Part shown: positions 27,328-37,037 of the stretch, one piece after another
Numbering within the stretch: the stretch's first letter is position 1
How the letters are laid out: the number at the start of each line of letters is the position of its first letter
DNA from: an uncultured Actinomycetes bacterium
GTDB lineage: Bacteria; Actinomycetota; Actinomycetes; Actinomycetales; Bifidobacteriaceae
DNA: 64,000 nt
NCBI GenBank assembly: GCA_900314875.1
Contig: OMWX01000003.1
Span: forward strand, 47,151 to 111,150
Direction of reading: 5' to 3'
Notes under the pieces: generated by a model
What the model was told of the DNA's origin: nothing
The model's database searches: none
Seen by the model: the letters and a program-made list of their open reading frames with translations, nothing else
Translations under genes and position numbers: made by a program

Positions 27328-28059
27328 ATGACCGCGAAAAATAAAAAAGAATCTTCGAATGATTCGCAAACTTCAAAAGTTTCGACAGTTTCAGAAGAAA
27401 ATGCGGCGCGGACATTCTCGGATATTCTTCTTCCCAAAACAAAACGCCACAGCGCTTCGGTCACTTATCTTATCGCTTTGCTCGCTTCAGTGTGCGCAAT
27501 CGCTGCTTCGCTTATTTTAAGCGCGGAGACGCTTTATTCGGCGCGGCACCCGGGAGTTACTCTCAGTTGCGACGTAAATGCGGAAGTATCGTGTTCCACT
27601 GTTGCTCAGTCGTGGCAGGCCGAAGTAATCAAGCTGGGAAATTTAAGCTTTCCGAATGCGTTTTTCGGAATCTCGGCAGAATCGGTTTTCATTACGATAG
27701 CGGTTCTCGGGCTTGCGCACGCGAAATTTCCCCGCCGGTTTTCGATATGCGCGTGGTTCGGCTCTCTGTCCGCACTGGCATACGCTTATTGGCTTTTCAC
27801 GCAATCTATGTATGTGATTAATGCTTTGTGCCCGTGGTGTCTGCTTCTTATGTTTTCCACTACGATTCAGTTTATGGCATTTTCGCATGCGACCGTCACC
27901 GCGCAAAACATTCCGGAACATAACGGAAAATATGCGAAATTGCGCAATTTTCTCAATACTTACTACCGTCTGAATTGCGATTTGGCAGTCGACACGGCAT
28001 GGATCGGAATCGTAATCCTGCTTATTTTCTTAAAGCACGGTTCTGCAATCATCAAATAA
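27328..28059 (+). CDS. vitamin K epoxide reductase family protein
   Basis: An integral membrane quinone-linked disulfide-bond former that reoxidises a DsbA-like partner outside the cell; 243 residues. The N-terminal 35 residues are cytoplasmic and polar; about five transmembrane helices follow. Catalytic pairs: loop cysteines in LSCDVNAEVSCSTV and the membrane CPWC motif, preceded by the conserved helix SMYVINAL. The start ATG 27328 has GAGGAAATA directly upstream; a longer frame to 27223 is not supported. The thioredoxin-like partner is not in this window. Bifidobacterial-type VKOR is inferred to support folding of secreted cysteine-containing proteins, possibly including the pilin disulfide. 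Confidence 0.92.
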   Translation: MTAKNKKESSNDSQTSKVSTVSEENAARTFSDILLPKTKRHSASVTYLIALLASVCAIAASLILSAETLYSARHPGVTLSCDVNAEVSCSTVAQSWQAEVIKLGNLSFPNAFFGISAESVFITIAVLGLAHAKFPRRFSICAWFGSLSALAYAYWLFTQSMYVINALCPWCLLLMFSTTIQFMAFSHATVTAQNIPEHNGKYAKLRNFLNTYYRLNCDLAVDTAWIGIVILLIFLKHGSAIIK

Positions 28060-28132
28060 AGCTGCTGATAAAGCTTACTCATAAAGCCCTGTCAGAGTCC
28101 GCTGTTGAAACCGCAGATGCGGCATAAAAGAT

Positions 28133-28176
28133 AAAACCGGATGAGAAACTCGAAAGGCGTCGCATCCGGTTTTTGC
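28133..28176 (+). terminator. bidirectional terminator between VKOR gene and dapF
   Basis: 11-bp stem AAAACCGGATG/CATCCGGTTTT (28133-28143 with 28163-28173) with T after it on the plus strand and T-rich sequence beyond it on the minus strand. Confidence 0.9.
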
Positions 28177-28214
28177 AAAAATCCGTTTAGTTCGAAATCC
28201 GTCAGGTCAGATTT

Positions 28215-29138
28215 TTACAGAAGTTCAATTTTTGCGACAATTGTCGCAGAACCCGTCAGGAATACTTTTTCATCTTCGACATCAATGCGCAAAACGCCGC
28301 CGCGAACCGTGATAATCCAAGATCTCACGCCGGTTTTGCGGTAAAGAGTCACTGCAGACGCGCACAGCCCGGTTCCGCATGAAAGCGTCTCTCCGACTCC
28401 GCGCTCGTGAACGCGCATGAAAGCCCTGCCGGGCGCGGAGTTGCAGAACGCGTTCTCGCAGACCGTATTTTCAGACCCGTCCGGCAGCGATTCGATTGCA
28501 ACAAATTCGACATTCTGACCGCTTTCCAAAACGGGAGCGACGGCGGGCGCGGCGGAAAGATCCAAATTTTTTACGGTTTGAAGCGCATCTTCTTCCAAAA
28601 CGGAGACAATATGCGGGTTTCCCATGTCGACATACGTTCCGCTCAGCTTAATATCGGGCGAAACCGAGATTTTATATTCGTCGATTTCTCCCGATTTCCA
28701 CTTCCCCATGTCAAGTCTGTAAATATTTTCACCCAAAACAGGGTCATTTTCGAGTCGCTCGACGTGTTTTATACCCGCCCGGGTTCCGATATCAAAAGAA
28801 CCGCTTTCAGTACCTTCAACGCCGAGATATTGCGCAAAAAATGCAGTTGCGCGCAGTCCGTTGCCGCACATCTGAGCAAGAGACCCGTCGCGATTGCGAT
28901 AATCCATAAACCACTTGACGCCCGCAGCTTCAAATTCCTCAACCTGTTCTTCAGTCAAATCCGGAACGTGACGGGGATGAGCAAGCCTGATAATCCCGTC
29001 GCCGCCGATACACCTGTTTCGGTCGGTCAAAAAACAAACTTCTCGCTCTTCGGGAACATACTTTCCTTCCGGATCGGCATAAATTACGAAATCGTTGCAT
29101 GTTCCGTGCGCTTTATAAACAATCGAAGGCACTGTCAT
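28215..29138 (-). CDS. dapF: diaminopimelate epimerase
   Basis: Interconverts LL- and meso-diaminopimelate for lysine and, in many bacteria, peptidoglycan. 307 residues, close to family size. Motifs: KAHGTCNDF at the start, the first catalytic cysteine in MCGNGLRA, and the second in SCGTGLCASA. ATG 29138 has AAGGAG 6 nt upstream. nhaA ends 18 nt before it, so nhaA-dapF are co-transcribed. Confidence 0.97.
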   Translation of the reverse strand: MTVPSIVYKAHGTCNDFVIYADPEGKYVPEEREVCFLTDRNRCIGGDGIIRLAHPRHVPDLTEEQVEEFEAAGVKWFMDYRNRDGSLAQMCGNGLRATAFFAQYLGVEGTESGSFDIGTRAGIKHVERLENDPVLGENIYRLDMGKWKSGEIDEYKISVSPDIKLSGTYVDMGNPHIVSVLEEDALQTVKNLDLSAAPAVAPVLESGQNVEFVAIESLPDGSENTVCENAFCNSAPGRAFMRVHERGVGETLSCGTGLCASAVTLYRKTGVRSWIITVRGGVLRIDVEDEKVFLTGSATIVAKIELL

Positions 29139-29156
29139 TGCATTCTCCTTTTCAAA

Positions 29157-30446
29157 TCAAATCTGAGACAAAGTTTCTGCGCGAAAATTTTCCGAATGAG
29201 TTTTGCCTATATGCGTCGGATTTTTATCCGCATGTTCGCGTTTTCGTCTTTTTACCTGCGCATTGAGCAAAAATGAGGCAACCGCGGCCGAAACGACAGA
29301 ACCGATCAGAACCGCAAATCTTGCAATATCGATTAACTCATGATCTTTGTAAGCCAGGGAAGCAATCAGGAAAGATACGGTAAATCCGATTCCGCAAGCA
29401 GTTCCCGCCGGGATAAAATCGCGAACTTTCAAGCCGTCGGGCAATTTCAGGCGCAGAATATGAACGCTTATCCATGACGAAAGAAGAACGCCCAAAGGTT
29501 TTCCCAAAAGAAGAGCTGACGCGATCGCCAGGAAAACCGGGGACAGGAAAAGCTGCGCATTCACGGTTTCGAAATGTATTCCGGTTGCAAACAGCGCAAA
29601 TACGGGCAGCGCGACAAGCACGGAAAAAGGCTGCATTATTTCGCAGTAACGCTGCGAGCGCGACTGTTTTTCGCCCCATATCGGCAGCGCGGGAGTCAGC
29701 AGTCCGACCAAAACGCCTGCGAGAGTGGGATGAACTCCGGCCTCAAACATCATCGTCCAGGCTGCAAGACCGGTAAAAGCGACAAGAATTTTGGGAACTT
29801 TTTCAAGCCGCACCAGATAATACCAGATCAAAGCGCAGACAGCGATTCCGACAAACCAGTACCACTCGTTCAAATCAGAAAAGCAGATTGCTATAACAAG
29901 AATCCCGAGCAAATCGTCAACGGTTGCCAAAGTCAGCAGGAACGCGCGAATAGATCCCGGAAGCCCTTTGGCAAAAAGAGCCAGAACAGTCAGCGAAAAA
30001 GCAATATCGGTCGCAGTGGGAATCGCGCATCCGGGAACAATCTGCGAAAAATCAGCGTTCGGCGGGAGGAGATTCGCAAAAAAATCAATTTTGAACGTCA
30101 TTGACGAAACGCCAAGAAAAATAAGCGGAGGCACTGCCATTCCCCCCGCAGCTGCAACCATGGGAACCGCAGCCGCGCGAACGTCGCTTAAACTGCCGGT
30201 CGTCAGCTCCTGCTTGAGTTCAAGCCCGACAACAAAGAAAAATACAGTAAGCAGACCGTCCTGAACCCAGTGTCCCACAGGCATGACGATATCGGTTTCG
30301 GGAATACCGATATGAAATTCCGAAACATGCTCGAAAAACGGATAAGTTGCCGGCAGATTCGCCAGCAAAAGCCCGAGAAAAGCAAAACTGAGCATGATAA
30401 TACCCGACACGCGATCAGAGGACGCAAGACGGCGAATATTGTTCAC
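29157..30446 (-). CDS. nhaA: Na+/H+ antiporter NhaA
   Basis: Twelve-helix sodium/proton antiporter of the inner membrane, 429 residues. Family segments: FFFVVGLELKQE, CAIPTATDIAFSL with the first ion-site Asp, TLATVDDLLGI with the double Asp, and a final GxxxG-rich FIPAGTACGIGFTVSFLIA. Start is GTG at 30446 with AGGTTGCC just upstream. The C-terminal tail is basic. Coupled to dapF in one unit. Confidence 0.96.
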   Translation of the reverse strand: MNNIRRLASSDRVSGIIMLSFAFLGLLLANLPATYPFFEHVSEFHIGIPETDIVMPVGHWVQDGLLTVFFFVVGLELKQELTTGSLSDVRAAAVPMVAAAGGMAVPPLIFLGVSSMTFKIDFFANLLPPNADFSQIVPGCAIPTATDIAFSLTVLALFAKGLPGSIRAFLLTLATVDDLLGILVIAICFSDLNEWYWFVGIAVCALIWYYLVRLEKVPKILVAFTGLAAWTMMFEAGVHPTLAGVLVGLLTPALPIWGEKQSRSQRYCEIMQPFSVLVALPVFALFATGIHFETVNAQLFLSPVFLAIASALLLGKPLGVLLSSWISVHILRLKLPDGLKVRDFIPAGTACGIGFTVSFLIASLAYKDHELIDIARFAVLIGSVVSAAVASFLLNAQVKRRKREHADKNPTHIGKTHSENFRAETLSQI

Positions 30447-30651
30447 GGCAACCTGCTTTCGTTGTTCTTTGCTTTTATTTCAGTTTTTTGTTTCTTATTC
30501 TTTGTCCGTTCTTCTTTTAGCTGCTTAATCGCTGTCTGTTCGCTGCGCAAAGCAATAAACGGTATTAAGGATTTTACACTTCTTTGCATACATAACCGCA
30601 ACCCGATTTATCCGGCAGATTTTTCGCGAAATATCGCGCGACACGCCGAAG

Positions 30652-30681
30652 TTGCAGGAGACAGGAAACCGTGTATATAAT
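30652..30681 (+). promoter_or_regulatory. tRNA-Arg promoter
   Basis: TTGCAG (30652-30657) and TATAAT (30676-30681) with an 18-nt spacer, 35 nt upstream of the mature tRNA 5' end. Confidence 0.8.
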
Positions 30682-30715
30682 ATATGAGTTGCTTGAAGCT
30701 GATTGCTTTGAGATT

Positions 30716-30789
30716 GCGCTGGTAGCCCAACGGATTAGAGCATCTGACTACGGATCAGAAGGTTGCAGGTTCGAATCCTGTCCGGCGCA
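30716..30789 (+). tRNA. tRNA-Arg (anticodon ACG)
   Basis: Cloverleaf with acceptor GCGCTGG/CCGGCGC (one G-U), anticodon stem TCTGA/TCAGA and loop CTACGGA (anticodon ACG, to be edited to ICG), and a TTCGAAT T-loop. Discriminator A; CCA not encoded exactly. Confidence 0.97.
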
Positions 30790-31247
30790 CCCTTTCTTTT
30801 TTTATTTTATGTAAAAGGTCAGTCCTTTCGGATTGACCTTTTTCATATACTGCTTTAATATTCGATTATTCAGTCTGACATTTGTTTTTATGCGCTCAGT
30901 CTTTTATTTTTCATCCCTTTATTTTATCGACGCGCTTTCCCTTGTTTTCCCTATTTTCTGACATTTCCGGGTTCAATATTTCAAACCGGCATACCATGCA
31001 CAGAACTCAAAGCTGAAACAATTCAAAGCGCAAAACAATAAACTGCAAAAGCGGAATATATAAAAGAGCTTTTTATTAAAGCAGCGCTTTCCATCGTTTC
31101 AAAACTGCGCGTTTTTAAGTCTGACATCACTTGAAAATGCATGTTTTCCGACATCTCCGAAAGATTTTCAATCAGCAAAAAGCCTGCCTGCAAAAACTGC
31201 CTGCAAACCCCGCCCGGAAAGACCGCCCGAAAAAACTCTCAGACAGC
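30790..31247. other. intergenic region between tRNA-Arg and malic enzyme
   Basis: About 460 nt between convergent units. It holds the tRNA-Arg terminator; beyond it I see no gene, only AT-rich sequence and near the right end short direct repeats (GCCTGC and CCGCCCG). An open frame on the plus strand from 31131 is antisense to malic enzyme. Confidence 0.6.
30813..30843 (+). terminator. terminator after tRNA-Arg
   Basis: 13-bp stem (30813-30825 with 30830-30842; one G-U) and loop TTTC, ending in a T-run. Confidence 0.92.
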
Positions 31248-32420
31248 TCAGATTCTTGCTACTGCAGTCTGCCTTGCCGCATTTGCAACAGCTTCGGCCA
31301 CGGTCTTTCCGACGCGAGGATCGAAAGCCTTGGGAATAATATAGTCCGCATTCAGCTCGTCGTCGGAAATCAAATCGCACAAAGCCTGCGCGGCAGCAAG
31401 CTTCATCTGCTCATTAATGTCCTTCGCACGCACGTCGAATACTCCCCTGAAAATGCCGGGAAAAGCCAGAACATTGTTAATCTGATTGGGAAAATCGCTT
31501 CTTCCCGTCGAAACCACGGCCGCGCCCGCAGCTTTTGCTTCGTCGGGATAGATTTCCGGAGTCGGATTCGCGCACGCAAAAACAATCGGCTTGTCATTCA
31601 TCGATCTGACCATGTCCTGCGTAAGAACGCCGGGAGCAGACACGCCGATAAACACGTCTGCGCCTTTAATAACGTCCGCAAGAGAACCCTGAAGACCGTG
31701 AGGGTTCGTCTGCTCGGACATTTCTTCTTTAATCCAGTTAAGTCCCTCGCGACCCTTGTATATCGCGCCTTTTCTGTCGCACATGACCACATTCGAAATG
31801 CCTGCGGACAGCAGAAGCTTGGCAATCGAGGTAGCTGCCGCGCCGGCTCCGTTTACGACAACGAAAATATCTTCTTTTTTCTTTCCTACGACCTTAAGCG
31901 CGTTCGTGACTCCGGCAAGAGTGATGATAGCAGTGCCATGCTGGTCGTCATGGAAAATCGGAATATCGCATTTTTCTTTCAGTTTGCGCTCGATTTCAAA
32001 ACATCTCGGAGCTGCAATATCCTCCAGATTAATGCCCCCGAAAGAGCCTGAAATATTGTAAACTGTCTGCACGAACTCGTCGACATCCTGAGTCTTTACG
32101 CACAGCGGGAACGCATCCACGTCCGCAAAAGCCTTAAACAGAAGGCTTTTGCCCTCCATAACGGGCATGGAAGCTTCAGGACCTATATCCCCCAGTCCCA
32201 AAACGGCCGAACCGTCCGAAATAACCGCGCAAAGATTCCAGCGTCTTGTCAAATCGTAGCTTTTTTCCGTATCCTTCTGAATTTCCAGACACGGCTGAGC
32301 AACTCCCGGAGTATAAGCAAGAGAAAGATCCTGACCGTTTTCAACGGGAATCGCAGCCGTTACTTCGATTTTTCCTTTCCACTGTCCGTGAAGACGCAAT
32401 GATTCTTTGGCATAATCCAT
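31248..32420 (-). CDS. NAD(P)-dependent malic enzyme (oxaloacetate-decarboxylating)
   Basis: Converts malate to pyruvate and CO2 with NAD(P)H. 390 residues, the short bacterial form without a phosphotransacetylase domain. Motifs: [35 protein letters not shown], metal region FHDDQHGTA, nucleotide loop VNGAGAAA, and [12 protein letters not shown] 32420 follows GAGGGAAAG. fumC lies 58 nt upstream on the same strand, so fumarate can be routed through malate to pyruvate by one transcript. Confidence 0.95.
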   Translation of the reverse strand: MDYAKESLRLHGQWKGKIEVTAAIPVENGQDLSLAYTPGVAQPCLEIQKDTEKSYDLTRRWNLCAVISDGSAVLGLGDIGPEASMPVMEGKSLLFKAFADVDAFPLCVKTQDVDEFVQTVYNISGSFGGINLEDIAAPRCFEIERKLKEKCDIPIFHDDQHGTAIITLAGVTNALKVVGKKKEDIFVVVNGAGAAATSIAKLLLSAGISNVVMCDRKGAIYKGREGLNWIKEEMSEQTNPHGLQGSLADVIKGADVFIGVSAPGVLTQDMVRSMNDKPIVFACANPTPEIYPDEAKAAGAAVVSTGRSDFPNQINNVLAFPGIFRGVFDVRAKDINEQMKLAAAQALCDLISDDELNADYIIPKAFDPRVGKTVAEAVANAARQTAVARI

Positions 32421-32478
32421 ATTGATTTCTTTCCCTCAAATAAACGAAATTTCACGCATTTAAAACGCAAAACAAATT

Positions 32479-33846
32479 TTAGACCATATTTTCCGGCTTC
32501 ACGCGCATGTCGAACGTTTCCTCATCGACAAAACCCGATTCGAGAGCCGCCTGTTTCAAAGACAATCCGTTTTTATGGGCATATTTCGCTATTTTTGCGG
32601 CCTTGTCGTATCCGATTGCGGGAGAAAGACATGTGACAAGCATAAGAGAATTTTCCAGATTTGCTTTCATTTTCTCTTCATTCGCACGGATTCCCGAAGC
32701 GCAATTCTTTTCGAAAGTCTTAATTCCGTCGCTTAAAAGCCGCACGGACTGCAAGAAATTGTGAGCGCATACGGGCATAAAAACATTGAGCTGGAAATTT
32801 CCCTGACAGGCAGCGAATGCCACAGCCTGATTGTTGGACATGACCTGAGTGCAGACCATTGTCATCGACTCGCATTGGGTCGGATTGACTTTCCCCGGCA
32901 TAATCGAACTGCCCGGCTCGTTTTCCGGAATAAAAATTTCGCTGAAACCGCAGCGAGGACCGGAAGCCGACCAGCGTACGTCGTTCGCGATTTTCATCAT
33001 ATTGCACGCCAGCGCAGTCAGAGCTCCGTGAGCGAAAACAAACGCATCCTTGCTTGTAAGAGCATGGAATTTGTTGGGAGAAGTCACAAACGGAAATCCC
33101 GTGATTTCGCTTATCATCTTTGCCGATTCGCGATCGAATCCTTCAGGCGCGTTAAGACCGGTGCCTACAGCCGTTCCGCCCAAAGCGATTCTGTACAGAT
33201 GAGACAGACTTTCTGTAAGCATTTTCCTGTTTTCGCGCAGCATTTCCGAATATGCGCTTATTTCTTGAGAAAATTTAAGCGGGGTCGCATCCTGAAGATG
33301 AGTCCGTCCGATTTTTATTACATTCTCATATTTTTTCTCAAGATTTTTAAAGCACGACTCAAGCGAATCGATTGCCGGAATCAAGTTTTTTCGTATCGAA
33401 CAGACCGCCGCAATATTCATTGCAGTCGGGAAAGTGTCATTCGAACTTTGAGACATGTTCGCATGGTCGTTGGGATGAAGATTCAGCCCGGGTTCGCGTT
33501 CATTCGCAAAATGCGCGATAACCTCGTTCATGTTCATATTCGACTGGGTTCCGCTGCCTGTCTGCCAGACTTTCAGCGGAAATTCGCTCATATGCTCTCC
33601 GGCGATGATTTCGTCGCAGATTTCGCTTATAAGACCGGCAGATTTTTCGGGCAGTTTCCCAAGTTTTGCATTGGCAAGCGCAGCGGCTTTTTTAAGCACT
33701 GCAAAACCGACAATTATTTCTTCGGGCATTTTTTCGCAGCTTATCGGGAAATTTTCCAGACTTCTCTGAGTCTGAGCTCCCCAATGCCGCGAATCGTCCA
33801 CGCGGACTTCGCCCATAGTGTCTTTTTCGATTCTGTACATTTTCAT
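32479..33846 (-). CDS. fumC: class II fumarate hydratase
   Basis: Iron-independent fumarase catalysing fumarate/malate interconversion; 455 residues, normal. Motifs: SRHWGAQTQRSLENF, GSGTQSNMNMNEV, GRTHLQDATPL, signature GSSIMPGKVNPTQ, and SPAIGYDKAAKIAK at the end. FumC rather than aspartase is favoured by HWGAQTQRS and the final SPAIGYD. Start ATG 33846 or the ATG two codons on; the ribosome site is weak. Co-directional with malic enzyme. Confidence 0.94.
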   Translation of the reverse strand: MKMYRIEKDTMGEVRVDDSRHWGAQTQRSLENFPISCEKMPEEIIVGFAVLKKAAALANAKLGKLPEKSAGLISEICDEIIAGEHMSEFPLKVWQTGSGTQSNMNMNEVIAHFANEREPGLNLHPNDHANMSQSSNDTFPTAMNIAAVCSIRKNLIPAIDSLESCFKNLEKKYENVIKIGRTHLQDATPLKFSQEISAYSEMLRENRKMLTESLSHLYRIALGGTAVGTGLNAPEGFDRESAKMISEITGFPFVTSPNKFHALTSKDAFVFAHGALTALACNMMKIANDVRWSASGPRCGFSEIFIPENEPGSSIMPGKVNPTQCESMTMVCTQVMSNNQAVAFAACQGNFQLNVFMPVCAHNFLQSVRLLSDGIKTFEKNCASGIRANEEKMKANLENSLMLVTCLSPAIGYDKAAKIAKYAHKNGLSLKQAALESGFVDEETFDMRVKPENMV

Positions 33847-33908
33847 CTCAGTTGATTTTACAGCGCTTCAAACCGTTTTGCACCTGCATTGAATTAACAT
33901 GCATTGCA

Positions 33909-36900
33909 TTACAGCGCAGCTCGAAGAAGCGCAATAGTGTTAAGTACGTTCATGTCGGGCATATATGCTTCTCCGACTGCTTTGGCAATATGCATAAGCC
34001 TTGCTTCATCGGGGAAACACATGTAAACATGCTGCTCGGACGGCTGGAATTTCTTTTTGAAATTGAACAGCGACTTAAAGCCGTAGACCGGTTCCATTAT
34101 ATCCGACACAAGCTGCAAAACGTGCACTATGGCGACACTTTGCGAGTTATTGACATCCATGCCGGACAAAGGCGCGGCCGAAAGACTTATAAATTCGACT
34201 TCGGGGAAATCGTCGCGCATGCGTTCCGCCATGCGGGCAATAAGAAATTCCATGATTCCGTTCATAACATTCGGCGCATGACGCATAAAATCAAGCGTCC
34301 ATCCGACTATGACCCCGTCGCGATACGCAGGCATCCAGCTTGTTACTGCCATAACAATGTTATTTTCATCAACCGCATACAGGAGTATAACGTGCGGATC
34401 TTTAATTTCGTCCAGACCGCCGAGCGTGAATCCCATTTCGGGAAGAGATTTTCCGGATGTCCATTCTTCGGAAATTTCGGCAATCTGAGCGCGAACAAAC
34501 GGAGAAGTCTGCTCGAAAGTTTCAAGAACGTCTTTGATTCCTTCGCGCTTAGCTCTGTTGATTGCAGTTCGAATGTCCTGCCATTTCTTGCCTTTTGTAG
34601 CGAAATTCCTCGTATCGACAACCATTTCAACGCCCAAATCTATGGAAGCCCAGCCTTGAGATTCCAGGTATTCCTTAGTTTCTTCATGAACATCGAAGAA
34701 AACCGGGTTTAAATCATTGTCGGCACAGTAATGCGAGAAAGACTTAATGTCATTTTCGTATTCTGACGTATCGCCGAAAGGACCGGTCAGCGCAAGAGCC
34801 GTAGAACCGTTGATCCTGTATGCGATACCTGAATCTTTCGTTTCGGAAAACCAGTATGAATTTCCTTCCCAGGTCGTCATCCAGCTCATGGATTCTCCGT
34901 TTTCGCAGATAAGCGAAACGGCTTTGTCGCGTTCGGCAATGCCCAAATCCGATTTAGGCGAGAACCATTTGGCAAACACGATACATATAACAACCCACAT
35001 TGCCGGTCCTATTGCCTGATAAATAAACTGCGCCCATGTTTCTTCGGGCATTAAGCCGATTCGAAGAGAATTGACGTAACGCGCGGGGAAGAAATGTCCG
35101 GGAAGAAGATTTATCGTTTCTTTTAAGCTCATGACATGACCGCGAAGATTCTGCGTATGCGTCAGCAGCATTGCGTATGCCAGCGAAAACAGAAGAGCCG
35201 ATCCGGCAATAATTAATGCTCCCCTGTATATCAGATTTGATTCTGTGCGCTTCGAAAAAGATTTCCAGAGCACGGCTACCGCGATTATAAGAGCCAGAGG
35301 CGGGATCGAAGTCGACATAAACGACGCAAATGAGTCGGAAGGCACGCCGAATATTTTGCCCGCTGACGATCCCGAACTGTTCGAAGCCGAACGCGCATGA
35401 AGTATGAAAGTATAGAACGACATTCCGATATAAACGGTATTAAAAATAATCGATATAATCGCTGCCGAACGCAAGCCTCGGTAAAGACCGTTGGAAACGA
35501 TAATCATTGCCAAAATAAACAGGAAAAACAGCGCAACTGCTCCGAGTGCGCCCTGCTGATACAGACCGTAAGTCTTCAAGCACTGCGACACGGTTTTATA
35601 TTTGTCGCAAGACTGAAGGTTATCGGGAGAAACAGTGACAGAACTTATCAGGAGTCCCATTCTTGACATGGGTCCCATCGGAAGATCCGCGTCGACTGCA
35701 ATCAGCGGTCCTAAAGAAAATACGGCTGAAACAATAGATGTAAAACGTCTGGCTTCATGCGAGGAAACAGATTCAAAACGCTTGATTTTTCCTTTGCGGA
35801 AGAATGCCAGCCCGATAAGATTTCCGCATACGGCCGAACAGACTGCAACATAGTCTCCCGGATCCACGCGGTAAAGAAGAAATGCCGCAAGAATCGAATA
35901 ACCCCAAAAATAAATGCGTCTGCGCCAAACCGAGGAACGGTACATCGGAGCTGCAGCCATAAGCATGGAGATGATTATGATGCGAGGACCGAGAGAAAGC
36001 GACATGTCAGTTATTCTGTTCCAAAAAGAGGAATCCGAATAAAACACGTACATAAGTCCCAGTCCGGAAGCAACGCCCGCAAGAGTCGAAATCACGGACA
36101 CGAAGAACATTCTTGAAAATGAAAGTTTGTGTTCCGCAATGCTTCCCCCGATAAGAATAATCAAAAAGTTCGTAAAAACGCTTATCGGACTTTCAGCAAT
36201 GAAAAGAGAAATGATGATATCGAAAATATTGCCGGCAGCGAAATCTTCCAAACGGAGATCGAGACATTCACTGTCGGACCACGTATGACCGTGCGCTTGC
36301 ACCCATATTCGCACACCGATATTCAGCAAAATAAGCAAAACGGCAAAAGCTGCCGTTGCGGTATGGGTTGAGAACCATTTGCGAACATCCGAAAAGAAAC
36401 TTTTCAGAGTGCGAACCCACATATTTTCGTTTTTCTGAGGTTTTTTGGCAGATTTTGCCTGTTTTGCGGATTTGTCCGATTTGCCGGACACTGATTTATC
36501 TGATTTTGCGGATTTGCCGGAATCAGATTGCTTAGAATCAGTCAGCGGTTTTGCTTTCTTCTCAGACTGAGCAGATTTCTGAGCAGACTTCTCGGAATTG
36601 ACCTGCTTGGAATCCTTCGAGGGTTTGGAATCTTTCGAAGGTTTTGACGGCCTTGCAAACTGAGCAGATTTCTCGGCTTTCTCGGCTTTAGCCGGCTTGT
36701 CTGCTTGTTTCTGAGTCTGCTTATTCTGTTCATTCTGATTGCTCTGATTGTTTTTTTCAGCCGTCTTGTTCTGTTCTGACTGTTCATTCTGTCCGGTCTG
36801 CTCAGACTGCTGTTTTACAGGCTGTTTCACTGTTTTTGCATCGTTCAAATTCGGAATCACGCCTTTCTCTGTTTTTGAAACTTTCGACCCCGATGCCCGA

Positions 36901-37025
36901 TTCTGCGACTTCACAACCTGCTGTGACTGACTCTGCTCTGCTTCAGCTTGCTCTGACTGAATTTGCTCTGTCTGCTGCCGCTCCTTCGACGGCTGCAGCT
37001 TTTCGTTTTCCTGCGGTTGTTTCAT
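33909..37025 (-). CDS. MprF-like DUF2156 membrane protein (putative lipid aminoacyltransferase)
   Basis: A 1038-residue protein. The first 205 residues are a hydrophilic Gln/Lys/Ser/Glu tract with short repeats (KPSKDSKPSKDSK, GKSDKSAK). About 8-10 transmembrane helices follow (about 220-660), including a rhomboid-like WSDSECLDLRLEDFAAGNIF region. The C-terminal 340 residues are the DUF2156 double-GNAT domain (ENGESMSWMTTWEGNSYWF, FFDVHEETKEYLESQGW, GFTLGG). In MprF this domain transfers an amino acid from aminoacyl-tRNA to phosphatidylglycerol. Bifidobacteria carry similar proteins. The gene follows a membrane esterase by 12 nt. The specific lipid and amino acid are not knowable here. Confidence 0.85.
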   Translation of the reverse strand: MKQPQENEKLQPSKERQQTEQIQSEQAEAEQSQSQQVVKSQNRASGSKVSKTEKGVIPNLNDAKTVKQPVKQQSEQTGQNEQSEQNKTAEKNNQSNQNEQNKQTQKQADKPAKAEKAEKSAQFARPSKPSKDSKPSKDSKQVNSEKSAQKSAQSEKKAKPLTDSKQSDSGKSAKSDKSVSGKSDKSAKQAKSAKKPQKNENMWVRTLKSFFSDVRKWFSTHTATAAFAVLLILLNIGVRIWVQAHGHTWSDSECLDLRLEDFAAGNIFDIIISLFIAESPISVFTNFLIILIGGSIAEHKLSFSRMFFVSVISTLAGVASGLGLMYVFYSDSSFWNRITDMSLSLGPRIIIISMLMAAAPMYRSSVWRRRIYFWGYSILAAFLLYRVDPGDYVAVCSAVCGNLIGLAFFRKGKIKRFESVSSHEARRFTSIVSAVFSLGPLIAVDADLPMGPMSRMGLLISSVTVSPDNLQSCDKYKTVSQCLKTYGLYQQGALGAVALFFLFILAMIIVSNGLYRGLRSAAIISIIFNTVYIGMSFYTFILHARSASNSSGSSAGKIFGVPSDSFASFMSTSIPPLALIIAVAVLWKSFSKRTESNLIYRGALIIAGSALLFSLAYAMLLTHTQNLRGHVMSLKETINLLPGHFFPARYVNSLRIGLMPEETWAQFIYQAIGPAMWVVICIVFAKWFSPKSDLGIAERDKAVSLICENGESMSWMTTWEGNSYWFSETKDSGIAYRINGSTALALTGPFGDTSEYENDIKSFSHYCADNDLNPVFFDVHEETKEYLESQGWASIDLGVEMVVDTRNFATKGKKWQDIRTAINRAKREGIKDVLETFEQTSPFVRAQIAEISEEWTSGKSLPEMGFTLGGLDEIKDPHVILLYAVDENNIVMAVTSWMPAYRDGVIVGWTLDFMRHAPNVMNGIMEFLIARMAERMRDDFPEVEFISLSAAPLSGMDVNNSQSVAIVHVLQLVSDIMEPVYGFKSLFNFKKKFQPSEQHVYMCFPDEARLMHIAKAVGEAYMPDMNVLNTIALLRAAL

Positions 37026-37037
37026 GATTTTATTATA

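Noticed and set aside
31131-32051. 306-codon open frame on the plus strand
   Set aside because: Antisense to malic enzyme, which has clear family motifs; the open frame has no recognisable product.
33852-34712. 286-codon plus-strand frame
   Set aside because: Antisense shadow of the DUF2156 gene.
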